A DNA stretch of 40,558 nucleotides from Actinomycetes bacterium (GTDB lineage: Bacteria; Actinomycetota; Acidimicrobiia; Acidimicrobiales; Palsa-688), in NCBI GenBank assembly GCA_021838305.1, contig JAKCEB010000005.1, forward strand, positions 1 to 40,558. Reading direction: 5' to 3'. The notes beneath the pieces are model-generated. The model did not search any database and had not been told where the DNA came from. It was given only the letters and a program-made list of their open reading frames with translations. Position numbers and translations under genes: made by a program. This document shows, one piece after another, positions 13,470-21,247 of the stretch (within the stretch, counting starts at the first letter, position 1; the number at the start of each line of letters is the position of its first letter).

Positions 13470-15266
13470 ATGGGCGACGACCAGCAACGTCAAGGAATTT
13501 CTCCCAAGCGCGTAGCCGACAGCAGCGAACCGGCCGGCTCGAAGCGGCCGGCCCCCTGGTGGCAGGACGCCGTGATGTATCAGGTCTACCTGCGCAGCTT
13601 CGTCGACACGACCGGCGACGGCGTGGGGGACCTTCCCGGGGTGCGGTCGCGCCTGGAATACATCCGGGGTCTCGGCGTCGACGGAATATGGATCAATCCT
13701 TTCTACCGGTCACCACAAGAAGATGGCGGGTACGACGTGGCCGACTATTTCGACGTGGACCCGGTTTTCGGCGACCTCGAGGATTTCGACGAACTGCTGA
13801 GCGAGGCTCACGCTATGGGAATGCGAGTCCTAGTCGATTTGGTGCCCAATCACACTTCGTCGGCGCACGAGTGGTTCCAGGCAGCGCTCTATGCGCCACC
13901 GGGCAGCAGAGAACGGGACAGATATATTTTCCGGCCGGGGTCAGGACCAACTGGCGTCGAGCCGCCCAACAACTGGCGAAGCGTGTTCGGCGGCCCGGCG
14001 TGGAGCAGAGTATCCGACCTTCTTCAAACGACCGGCGGTGCGCGCAATGAAGGCGGCGAACCCGCCGAAGCTGCGGCCGACTTGCCCGATACCTTAACCA
14101 CGGGCCCGGATAGCGCGGATGGCGACTGGTACCTCCACCTGTTCGCCCCAGGCCAACCCGACCTCAACTGGCAAAGCGACGAGGTAACAGAATACTTCGA
14201 CGAGGTCCTCCGCTTCTGGTTGGAGCGAGGGGCCGACGGGTTTCGCATAGACGTCGCCCACGGGATGGTCAAGCACCCGGACCTGCCCGATCTCGACGAG
14301 CCCCCTGTGGCAGCGGACGACGACCACCCTTATTGGGACCGCGACGCGGTGCACGACATCTATCGACGCTGGCGGAAAGTGCTGGACAGCTATCCCGGCG
14401 AGCGGGTGTTCCTCGCCGAGGCATGGGTTAAAAGCCCGGCACGCCTAGCTCGTTATTTGCGACCGGACGAGCTTCACATGGCGTTCAACTTTGACTTCCT
14501 CAAATGTGACTGGGACGCTAACGCATTCCGCGAGACGATCTCGTCGACGTTGGCGAACCTAGCGGAGGTCATGGCCATCCCGACATGGGTACTGTCAAAC
14601 CACGACGTCGTTCGGCACCCAACCAGATACGGGGGAGGCGAGGTAGGGGTCGAGCGGGCGCGTGCCGCGCTCCTGCTCATGCTTGCGCTCCCCGGGGCGG
14701 TGTTCCTATATCAGGGCGAAGAGCTCGGCCTGCCCGAAGTTCTTGACCTGCCCGACGAGGTTCTCCAGGACCCGACCTTCATGCGCACCGGGGGCAAGGT
14801 CCGAGGCAGGGACGGCTGCCGAGTGCCGTTGCCGTGGGACGTGAATGGACCGTCGTTCGGTTTCTCCACGGGCGAAGCTTGGCTCCCGCAGCCTTCCTCG
14901 TGGGCGAAGCTTTCGGTCGAGGCCGAGAACGCCGACGAGACCTCGACGCTCAACCTCTACCGCCGCGCAATCGGTGAGCGAGCAAAGCTCGACGCGCTTC
15001 GAAGTGAAATCGGACTCGAGTGGCTGGACGGTCCGCCGGGCGTGGTTGCCTTCGCGAGGGGCGGCCGATTCTGCTGCGTCGTCAACTGCTCGGACGACCC
15101 GCAGGAGATCCCGCACGAAGCTATCGCCGTCGGCCCTGCCGTGATTGCGAGTTTCGAGCTTGGCCGTGGCGCCGCTCTTGGCGGCGCAGTTCCGGGTGCC
15201 CCCGAGATGGTGATACCCGGGAATGCCGCATTGTGGTTCGCCGCACCTAGCGGCTCAGCGCCTTGA
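13470..15266 (+). CDS. GH13 alpha-glucosidase / oligo-glucosidase (copy 1)
   Basis: 598 residues, with a TIM-barrel glycoside hydrolase family 13 core starting WWQDAVMYQVYLRSFVDTTG. Region I is VDLVPNHTSSAH, region II GFRIDVAHGM (nucleophile Asp about 260), region III VFLAEAW (acid/base Glu about 317), and region IV VLSNHDVVRHP (Asp about 380). This is the alpha-glucosidase/oligo-1,6-glucosidase subfamily pattern, cytoplasmic as no signal is present. A stretch of about 40 residues between FGGPAWSR and DWYLHLFAPGQPDLNW, rich in Gly/Ala/Asp, is longer than in the second GH13 at 24566. The likely role is cleavage of small alpha-glucosides. Its 3' end overlaps convergent tadA by 12 bp. Confidence 0.9.
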   Translation: MGDDQQRQGISPKRVADSSEPAGSKRPAPWWQDAVMYQVYLRSFVDTTGDGVGDLPGVRSRLEYIRGLGVDGIWINPFYRSPQEDGGYDVADYFDVDPVFGDLEDFDELLSEAHAMGMRVLVDLVPNHTSSAHEWFQAALYAPPGSRERDRYIFRPGSGPTGVEPPNNWRSVFGGPAWSRVSDLLQTTGGARNEGGEPAEAAADLPDTLTTGPDSADGDWYLHLFAPGQPDLNWQSDEVTEYFDEVLRFWLERGADGFRIDVAHGMVKHPDLPDLDEPPVAADDDHPYWDRDAVHDIYRRWRKVLDSYPGERVFLAEAWVKSPARLARYLRPDELHMAFNFDFLKCDWDANAFRETISSTLANLAEVMAIPTWVLSNHDVVRHPTRYGGGEVGVERARAALLLMLALPGAVFLYQGEELGLPEVLDLPDEVLQDPTFMRTGGKVRGRDGCRVPLPWDVNGPSFGFSTGEAWLPQPSSWAKLSVEAENADETSTLNLYRRAIGERAKLDALRSEIGLEWLDGPPGVVAFARGGRFCCVVNCSDDPQEIPHEAIAVGPAVIASFELGRGAALGGAVPGAPEMVIPGNAALWFAAPSGSAP

Positions 15267-15809
15267 CGCAAAGAACTCCGAGAGCATCGTGGAGCATTCA
15301 TCTGCCAGGACGCCGCTGCGCACCTCGACCTCGTGGTTGAGGCGGGGGTCGACGCACAGATTGTATAGCGATCCGCAGGAGCCGGCCTTCGGGTCGGGCG
15401 CCCCGAAGACAACGCGGTGGACGCGTGCCGCGACGAGCGCCCCGGCGCACATCGGGCAGGGTTCCAAGGTGACATAGATCGTCGACCCGTTAAGTCTCCA
15501 ACTTCCGAGCTTCAAAGCGGCGTCACGTAGGGCGAGGATCTCAGCGTGTGCAGTCGGGTCGCCCAGCTCCTCACGTCGATTCGCAGCGACGGCGAGGATT
15601 CGAGACCTGTCGCTGTCTATCACTTCTGGAGTCCGTTGCGGATCACCGGCGGCGACTTCCCCCCCGAGGACAGCATCCCCAAACGGCGCGCTTCTGACGA
15701 CGACCGCCCCGACTGGAACCTCCCCGCGCGATCCGGCCTCACTAGCAGCCTCGATGGCCAGACGCATGAAGGCCTGGTCGTCGAAAGGATCGAGTGAGTT
15801 GGTTTGCAT
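15255..15809 (-). CDS. tadA: tRNA adenosine(34) deaminase TadA-like, with insertion
   Basis: 184 residues from the ATG at 15809 (a TTG at 15818 is possible). The zinc deaminase motifs are TAHAEILAL and LEPCPMCAGALV. The regions RREELGDPTAHAE, RVVFGAPDPKAG and SLYNLCVDPRLNHEVEV match TadA closely. TadA makes inosine at the wobble base of tRNA-Arg(ACG). About 28 extra residues (after VPVGAVVVRSAP, ending at RILAVAANRREEL) replace the usual short beta turn before NRREE. This insertion is rich in Gly, Asp and Pro and is unusual. The gene follows the methyltransferase on the same strand by 65 bp. Confidence 0.88.
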   Translation of the reverse strand: MQTNSLDPFDDQAFMRLAIEAASEAGSRGEVPVGAVVVRSAPFGDAVLGGEVAAGDPQRTPEVIDSDRSRILAVAANRREELGDPTAHAEILALRDAALKLGSWRLNGSTIYVTLEPCPMCAGALVAARVHRVVFGAPDPKAGSCGSLYNLCVDPRLNHEVEVRSGVLADECSTMLSEFFASRR

Positions 15810-15874
15810 CAGCGACAAACTAGTTGCACCGAGCTGAGCCGACCCTAACCGTCACCCTTGTTCGTCGTAGCCGA

Positions 15875-16663
15875 TTAAGGGCGGCGGCCGCCGAAAATCG
15901 CGTTGTCGAGGTCTTTCCAATACACGTCGACCGCATCGAAGCCGGCTTCTTCCAGCCAGCGCAGCTGCGGCTCGAGCGGGGAGATGTAGCGGATGTGGTT
16001 CTCCCAGCGCTTGAGCTGCTCAGGCGTTCGATTCGCACGGGTTGCCGCAGCGGAGGGATCTCGCCGGTCGCCGGCTCGCTGCCAGGCGTCGGCGATCTCC
16101 GGCGAGGTGGCGCCGACAGGGTCGTAGTTGAGATACCAGCCACCGGGCGCAAGGTTGTTGCATATTTCGGAGAAAAGCTGTCGCTTGCGTTCGTCCGGCA
16201 CGTGATGCACGCACAGCGAACTGATTACGGCGTCAGCGGGGGTCGGAAGGTCGCCGGGCCAGCCCGGTTGCTCAAGGTCCATCGTGACGTAGCGGTAGCG
16301 GCCTTCGTAGCCGGCTAGCGCTGCGTTTCCCTCCGACATCATCTGCGGTGAGAAGTCGGCGAGCACCGCCTGCGCATTGGCGAAGTGGTCGAGCACGGCG
16401 CGGCTCGCTGCCCCTGTACCGGCGCCGAGGTCGACGAAGGTGAAGTTGTCAGCTTCGTCGAAAGGAAGAAGTTCGACCATTACCTGGCGATGCACGCTTC
16501 GAGTGCGTTCGCGCTCCGCTGAAGTTGCCACCCAGTCGGCGACCTGGCGCTGATCAGTCCAGATGGCCGCGTTGTTCTCTGCCGGATCGTGCGTGGCCGG
16601 ATCGTGCGTGGCCGGATCGTGCTTGGCCGGATCGTGCTTGGCCGGATCGTGTTGCGCTGACAT
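15875..16663 (-). CDS. Class I SAM-dependent methyltransferase with His-Asp-Pro-Ala tandem repeat
   Basis: 262 residues from the ATG at 16663, 18 bp after the P450 stop. A longer frame would run into the P450 gene and is not used. The N-terminus is five tandem pentapeptides of the form HDPA(K/T/E), encoded by 15-bp repeats. Then comes a Rossmann methyltransferase: FVDLGAGTGAASRAVLDHF (SAM motif I), AVLADFSPQMM, and DAVISSLCVHHVPDERKRQL, with a C-terminal helical part (LRWLEEAGFDAVDVYWKDL). It is the third gene of the ferredoxin-P450 operon, so it probably methylates a small molecule in the same pathway. The acceptor is unknown. Confidence 0.87.
   Translation of the reverse strand: MSAQHDPAKHDPAKHDPATHDPATHDPAENNAAIWTDQRQVADWVATSAERERTRSVHRQVMVELLPFDEADNFTFVDLGAGTGAASRAVLDHFANAQAVLADFSPQMMSEGNAALAGYEGRYRYVTMDLEQPGWPGDLPTPADAVISSLCVHHVPDERKRQLFSEICNNLAPGGWYLNYDPVGATSPEIADAWQRAGDRRDPSAAATRANRTPEQLKRWENHIRYISPLEPQLRWLEEAGFDAVDVYWKDLDNAIFGGRRP
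16581..16655 (-). repeat. Five 15-bp in-frame tandem repeats
   Basis: Five consecutive 15-bp units beginning GCCGGATCGTGC on the plus strand (16581, 16596, 16611, 16626, 16641), differing at one or two positions. They are in frame and encode the HDPA(K/T/E) pentapeptides at the N-terminus of the methyltransferase. The unit number may vary by slippage. Confidence 0.9.
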
Positions 16664-16680
16664 CCCCGTGACTGTAGCGG

Positions 16681-17898
16681 TCAGGCCAGAATTCGCATCG
16701 GCAGGCTTCGAGGGCCTCGAACCTGGCCTTTCGACCATGTCACCGAATCAGGATCGGACAGCTCGAAATCGGGGTACCGAGACATCCATTCCTCGAGGGC
16801 AACCCGAAGTTCCATTCTCGCGAGGTTGGAGCCAAGGCAGCGGTGGATACCGAGCCCGAACGCCGAGTGGCGGTTCTCCTGACGGTCGAGGATGACGCAG
16901 TCGGCGTCGGGGAACACTTTCTCGTCGCGGTTTGCCGAGGGAAACGGCAGGAGAAGCCAGTCGTCTTTGTGAAGGCGTTCCCCGTTGAAGTCGAAGTCGT
17001 CGATCACTAGGCGCGCCATGGTCACCGGAGCGTAAGCACGGAGGAACTCCTCGATAGCTGTCGGCCATAGCGATGCGTCCGAGGCAAGAGCGCGCCTGTC
17101 GTCGGGGTGGCTCGCCAGATGCCACAGGGACGCGCCGATGGCCGACCAGGTGGTGTCGATCCCGGCGACCATGAGGAGGATCATCGTCCCGCGGACGTGT
17201 TCGATGGCGAGCTTGTTCCCATCGATCTCGGCGTCGAGCAGGAACGAAGTGAGGTCGTCGCGGGGGTACGCCCGGTGCGCCTCGATCTGCTTGTCGAGGT
17301 AGGTCTCGATCTCTCCTTGCATGAACATGTTGAGGCGCTCCTCGCCGGGCATGTCCACTTTCTCTAGGACCTGGGTGATGAACTGACGGAAGATGTCGGC
17401 GTCCTCGAGCGGGAACCCGAGCATTCCGACTATGACGCCTACCGGGATGTGGCGCGTGTAGTCGTCTGCTGCGTCGAACTGCGATTTTCCTGAAGTCGAG
17501 TCGAGAAGCTCACGGCAAAGTTTGCGGACCATCGGCTCGAGCGCTGCGATTTTCTTCGGGGCGAACGCCGGGAGCAGCATCCGACGGGCGATCGCGTGGA
17601 ACGGCGGGTCGGACGTAATCGGCGGCGCTACGCCAATCGGCGCCGGCAGGTCCAGCTCGCCTGGGCGCAGATTGTCCACGACGACCGCACGCGACGTGAA
17701 GTGCACCGTGTCGTAGGCCACCTCCGACACGAGGTCGTGGGTGCTCGGAAACCAGGCGCCGCCGTAACGGTCGCTGTGCGCTATCGGGCAGCGCGCGCGA
17801 AGGTCCTTCCAGATCGGGTAAGGGTCGCGCACCCAGGTTGGGTCGGTGTGGTCGAAGTCCGTCTCCCAGTTCTCTACCGGGGCTTGCCGTCCGCTCAT
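16681..17898 (-). CDS. Cytochrome P450
   Basis: 405 residues, soluble bacterial class I size. The I-helix oxygen-binding motif is VAGIDTTWSA (about 243-252), the K-helix ExxR is EEFLRAYAPV, and the heme-binding loop is FGLGIHRCLGSNLARMEL with Cys about 354. All catalytic signatures are intact. The N-terminus has no anchor. The ATG overlaps the TGA of the ferredoxin gene as ATGA, so electron supply by that ferredoxin is very likely. A ferredoxin reductase is not in the window. The family and substrate cannot be told from sequence. The methyltransferase follows after 18 bp. Confidence 0.95.
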   Translation of the reverse strand: MSGRQAPVENWETDFDHTDPTWVRDPYPIWKDLRARCPIAHSDRYGGAWFPSTHDLVSEVAYDTVHFTSRAVVVDNLRPGELDLPAPIGVAPPITSDPPFHAIARRMLLPAFAPKKIAALEPMVRKLCRELLDSTSGKSQFDAADDYTRHIPVGVIVGMLGFPLEDADIFRQFITQVLEKVDMPGEERLNMFMQGEIETYLDKQIEAHRAYPRDDLTSFLLDAEIDGNKLAIEHVRGTMILLMVAGIDTTWSAIGASLWHLASHPDDRRALASDASLWPTAIEEFLRAYAPVTMARLVIDDFDFNGERLHKDDWLLLPFPSANRDEKVFPDADCVILDRQENRHSAFGLGIHRCLGSNLARMELRVALEEWMSRYPDFELSDPDSVTWSKGQVRGPRSLPMRILA

Positions 17899-18113
17899 TG
17901 CCCTACCTCCGTGACGGTGATCGCGTACTCGGGACAGTTCGAAGCGGCGCTTCGCGCCTTAGTTGCCAGGATGTCGTCAACGACGCCGTCCCCGATCACT
18001 ACAGCGTTGCCCAGCTCGTCGACGTCGAAGATCTCCGGTGCGATGGCGAAGCACCGGTTGTGCCCCTGGCAGCGGTCTGCGTCCACGGCCACTTGCAGCT
18101 TGCTTGAGGTCAT
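17895..18113 (-). CDS. Small P450-type ferredoxin (probably 3Fe-4S)
   Basis: 72 residues with the cluster ligands CQGHNRC and NCPEYAI. The middle Cys of the usual CxxCxxC spacing is replaced by His/Asn, as in the 3Fe-4S ferredoxins that feed actinobacterial P450s. The domain starts QVAVDADRCQGHNRCFAIAP and includes FDVDELGNAVV. It is the first full gene of the P450 operon. Its ATG at 18113 overlaps the TGA of an 8-codon leader ORF, and no good ribosome site of its own is visible. Its TGA overlaps the P450 start. Confidence 0.92.
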   Translation of the reverse strand: MTSSKLQVAVDADRCQGHNRCFAIAPEIFDVDELGNAVVIGDGVVDDILATKARSAASNCPEYAITVTEVGQ

Positions 18114-18136
18114 CGGGCTGAGTTCTCAGGGGTCAT
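18110..18136 (-). CDS. Eight-codon leader ORF before ferredoxin
   Basis: ATG at 18136-18134 with AAGGAG seven bases upstream encodes MTPENSAR, then TGA (18112-18110) overlapping the ferredoxin ATG. The context GGTCATCGGGC occurs at both starts, so it may be a local duplication. The strong ribosome site belongs to this micro-ORF rather than to the ferredoxin, which suggests translational coupling. Translation is not proven. Confidence 0.4.
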   Translation of the reverse strand: MTPENSAR

Positions 18137-18552
18137 CGGGCGGCTCCTTGCACCATTGCGTGTGCCTTGCGACACGATAACTTAACACCGTTTATTTCAC
18201 TTCGTCGGGGGCTCCCGTCCCGTTTGATGGCATGGTCAAACGTGACGTCGCCCCTTGGTCAGTAGTGAGGGCCGAACCCGCCGGAACCCCGTCGTCGCGC
18301 TCCCCCCGCCCGCCCGCGACGGCCCGCGCCCGCCCGCGACCGTCAGAAATGGTCAGGATTTTCAAGTTGAAAAACCTTTGTACCAAGAAGTGCGTTTTCT
18401 AAGCGAGGGCTGGTACAGGATTTTTCGGGAACGAAGATCGTGTACCAAAAAGTGCGAAAAAACGCTTCAAATGGTCAGGCTGTGTCCGCCACTCAAAAAT
18501 CCTGACCAAATCGAACGATTCTTGCGATCGACCGACAGCCACTCCCGGCCCG
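18137..18552. other. Repeat-rich, comparatively AT-rich intergenic block
   Basis: About 415 bp without a credible gene between the ppc 3' end and the ferredoxin leader. From right to left it holds a 159-bp segment bounded by inverted TGGTCAGGATTTT (18350-18362) and AAAATCCTGACCA (18496-18508). Inside are a 15-bp palindrome TTTTCAAGTTGAAAA (18359-18373), two near-identical TGTACCAA(G/A)AAGTGCG copies (18379-18394 and 18441-18456) and an inverted TGGTACA (18411-18417). Further left are a 20-bp-period GC-rich duplication (about 18306-18342) and the inverted repeat CGTTTGA...TCAAACG (18221-18242). The promoter of the P450 operon must lie here, but I could not place it. Confidence 0.7.
18221..18242. 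promoter_or_regulatory. Candidate operator upstream of the ferredoxin-P450 operon
   Basis: A perfect 7-bp inverted repeat CGTTTGA and TCAAACG separated by 8 bp, about 85-105 bp upstream of the leader ORF. The size and symmetry fit a TetR-type or similar dimeric repressor site. No regulator gene lies nearby, so the assignment is by symmetry alone. Confidence 0.35.
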
Positions 18553-21231
18553 TCACCCAGTGTTGCGCAGCCCCGCCGCGATGCCGTTCACGCACAGCAG
18601 TAGGGCACGCTGCACGTCCCCGTCGTCTCCGGCCCCACTGCGCTGCGCTGCGCGCACGCGTCGAAGTAGCGACAGCTGCAGGTCGTGGATGGGAGTCAGG
18701 TACGAGTCTCGGACAGCCAGGGTCCGGCGCAGCACCGGCGCCCGTTCGAGCAGCTGATCCTGCCCGGTGACCTCCAAAAGCGCCTTCACGGTCGCGGCGT
18801 ACTCCGCCTCGATCATCTCGAAGAGGTGCCACGTGTCTGGGGGGGCCAGGCTCTCAACGTAGCGCCGCGCGATACCAAGGTCGGTTTTGACCAGCGTCAT
18901 CTCGACGTTGGAAAGAAAGTTGGAGAAGAACGCCCAGCCGTCTCTCATCTCCTCTATCGCGCCTGACAAGCCAGCCCGCCGAGCGGCTTCAAGGCCTGCA
19001 CCGACCCCGTACCAGCCCGGCACGATCTGGCGCGATTGGGTCCAGCCGAACACCCACGGGATTGCCCTGAGCCCGTCGATGCCAGCCGAGCCGTCGGGCC
19101 GCCGGGACGGCCGCGATCCAAGGTGCAGCGCGCCGAGCTGGTCGACTGGCGTCGAGGCGGCGAAATACTCGGCGAGCTTTCGGTCACCGATGAGGCTCGT
19201 GTAGGCCTCGAACGCCGCGGCCGACACCGTGTCCATGACCGGGGCCCAGCGTGAAAGCTCGCCGTGGCGGAGTCTCGGGGAGCTGTGCAGCGCGGTCGCC
19301 CCGAGGGTGGAGGCGAGCATCAACTCGAGGTTCTCCTTGGCGAGCGCCGCGAGTGAATACTTGTCAGAGATGACCTCACCCTGCTCGGTTATCTTCACCG
19401 ATCCGCTGATGCTGCCCGGCGGGAGGGCCATGATCGCGTCGTGTGTCGGCCCACCGCCTCGCCCGACTGTGCCGCCACGCCCATGAAAGAAAACGACCCG
19501 CACTCCGTACGAGCCCGCCACCTCGAGCACCGCCCTCTGCGCCTTGTGGATCTCCCACTGCGACGTGGTTATCCCCGCCTGCTTGTTGGAGTCGCTATAG
19601 CCGAGCATCACTTCCTGCACGTCACCTCGGCTCGCCACGATCGACCGGTACGAAGCCGAACCGAGCATTTCGGAGACGATGCGCGCAGCGCTGCGAAGTT
19701 CCTCGACGGTTTCGAGCAGCGGCACGAGGCCGACCTTCGCCACGCCCGCGGCGGTGTCGATCAGACCTGCTTCCTTCGCCAGTACGGCCGCGGCTAGGAC
19801 GTCGTCGGCGCCCTTGGTCATCGAAACTATGTAGGTTTCGGCGGCTTTCGGCCCGAGGAGATCCTGCGTGGTCGCGATGGCCTCGAACGCCCCGAACACC
19901 CGCGACGCCGCCGGGCGAAGCGGAAGGGGCTTTGCGGCGAGCGGGCGCCGGTTGTCGAGCTCCGCGCTTAGGAGTCTGAGGCGGGCGGGGCGCTCCAGCT
20001 CACGGTAAGGCTGCCCGAGGCGAGCGTAAAGCTCGCCAAGAACCTGATGATGTGCGTCGGAGTGCTCACGGACGTCGAGGGCAGCCAGGTGCAAACCCCA
20101 GCACGCGATGTTCCGCGCGGCCTCGTCGAGGATCTCCGCTATCAAAGCGCCGCCGTTTGCGTGAAGCGAGTCGCGCATGAGCGCCATGTCGGCGAGGACA
20201 CCGCTTCCGTCCAGGTAGTCCCGGCCTTGTTGGTGGGCCGAACCGGCCTGCACCCGCCGGGCGGTATTGCGAAGCTTCTGGCTGATGCAAATGCATTTGA
20301 GACGGTAGGGTTCCTCGGCGTTCAGCCGGAGGTACCGCTGCTCGATCTCCGGCAGCACCTCGAGGTCGGCGGCGATCGATTCGAGCAGTTCGCTCGACAC
20401 GTCCTGAAGTCGAGTGGACATCGCGAGCTGCCCACGTAGCCCGTCGATGGTGGCCACGGCGAGGTTGACGGCGTGCGCGTGCTGGAGGCGGACCACGTCG
20501 AGGGTGATTTCGGGGGTCACGTTCGGGTTGCCGTCCCGGTCGCCGCCGATCCACGATCCGAATCGAAGCGGGGTCGACCAAGGGTCGAGGCCGTTACCTC
20601 CGATCGTCGAGTGCCATTCGTCGAGGACCTCCGACACGGCGTTCCGAGCGAGCTCGTCGAAGTAGAAGACTGCGTTGCGGGCCTCGTCTAGCGGGTCGGG
20701 CTGTGCAACTCGCAGGTCGTCGGTGAGCCAGAGCACTTCGACCGCTCTCGCCAGCTTGGCGTCGACTTGTTCGTCGGGGTCGCACGCGAGGAGCTCCGCT
20801 ATTTGAGCGAGCTGCACCAGCTTGGTGCGTCGTGCCGCCTCTGTCGGATGCGCGGTGAACACCGGCCGCAAGTCGACGGCGCACGCGATAGCCCGCAGGT
20901 CGTCGTCGGTGAGGCCTTCGTTTCGGGCGGCCTCGACGATCTCGGCCAGCCAGCCGGTGCGGGTGGTGCGGGACCGGTGCACCTGCTCGGTGACGTTGGC
21001 CAGGTGGAAGTACGAGTTGAAGGCTCTGACGAGCCGGGTTGCCGAAGCAACGTCGAGGCGGTCGAGGAGCCCGGCGGTGCCGTCACGGTCCTCACGGCTG
21101 CCGGATCGCACCTTCTCCACCAGTTCGAGGACCTCGGGGCCCTCCTGGCGGGTGAGGGTGTCGCCGAGCATTCCCACGATCCTTCGGATGTCGGCTCGCA
21201 GGGCGGTGTCGTCGACTTGGGGGATCTGCAT
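18553..21231 (-). CDS. ppc: Phosphoenolpyruvate carboxylase
   Basis: 892 residues, full length for the bacterial enzyme, starting at the ATG at 21231 (MQIPQVDDTALRADI). It converts PEP and bicarbonate to oxaloacetate, an anaplerotic reaction. The catalytic His motif is VFTAHPTEAARRT (about 125). GGDRDGNPNVT (about 228), MLGYSDSNKQAG, FHGRGGTVGRGGGPTHDAI (about 580) and the lysine-containing KITEQGEVIS follow. The C-terminus ends RNTG, the conserved ending of this family. It is divergent from the tyrosine recombinase, with only 16 bp between the proposed starts. An 18-bp palindrome lies 34-51 bp upstream of its ATG. Confidence 0.97.
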   Translation of the reverse strand: MQIPQVDDTALRADIRRIVGMLGDTLTRQEGPEVLELVEKVRSGSREDRDGTAGLLDRLDVASATRLVRAFNSYFHLANVTEQVHRSRTTRTGWLAEIVEAARNEGLTDDDLRAIACAVDLRPVFTAHPTEAARRTKLVQLAQIAELLACDPDEQVDAKLARAVEVLWLTDDLRVAQPDPLDEARNAVFYFDELARNAVSEVLDEWHSTIGGNGLDPWSTPLRFGSWIGGDRDGNPNVTPEITLDVVRLQHAHAVNLAVATIDGLRGQLAMSTRLQDVSSELLESIAADLEVLPEIEQRYLRLNAEEPYRLKCICISQKLRNTARRVQAGSAHQQGRDYLDGSGVLADMALMRDSLHANGGALIAEILDEAARNIACWGLHLAALDVREHSDAHHQVLGELYARLGQPYRELERPARLRLLSAELDNRRPLAAKPLPLRPAASRVFGAFEAIATTQDLLGPKAAETYIVSMTKGADDVLAAAVLAKEAGLIDTAAGVAKVGLVPLLETVEELRSAARIVSEMLGSASYRSIVASRGDVQEVMLGYSDSNKQAGITTSQWEIHKAQRAVLEVAGSYGVRVVFFHGRGGTVGRGGGPTHDAIMALPPGSISGSVKITEQGEVISDKYSLAALAKENLELMLASTLGATALHSSPRLRHGELSRWAPVMDTVSAAAFEAYTSLIGDRKLAEYFAASTPVDQLGALHLGSRPSRRPDGSAGIDGLRAIPWVFGWTQSRQIVPGWYGVGAGLEAARRAGLSGAIEEMRDGWAFFSNFLSNVEMTLVKTDLGIARRYVESLAPPDTWHLFEMIEAEYAATVKALLEVTGQDQLLERAPVLRRTLAVRDSYLTPIHDLQLSLLRRVRAAQRSGAGDDGDVQRALLLCVNGIAAGLRNTG

Positions 21232-21247
21232 AGGTCTATCTTTGTGC

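Noticed and set aside
16581-16655. CRISPR-like direct repeats
   Set aside because: Units are 15 bp, contiguous without spacers, and in frame with a protein.
18192-18386. 64-codon minus-strand frame upstream of the ferredoxin
   Set aside because: It lacks a ribosome site, crosses GC-rich repeats and has no recognisable domain. The region reads better as regulatory or repeat DNA.
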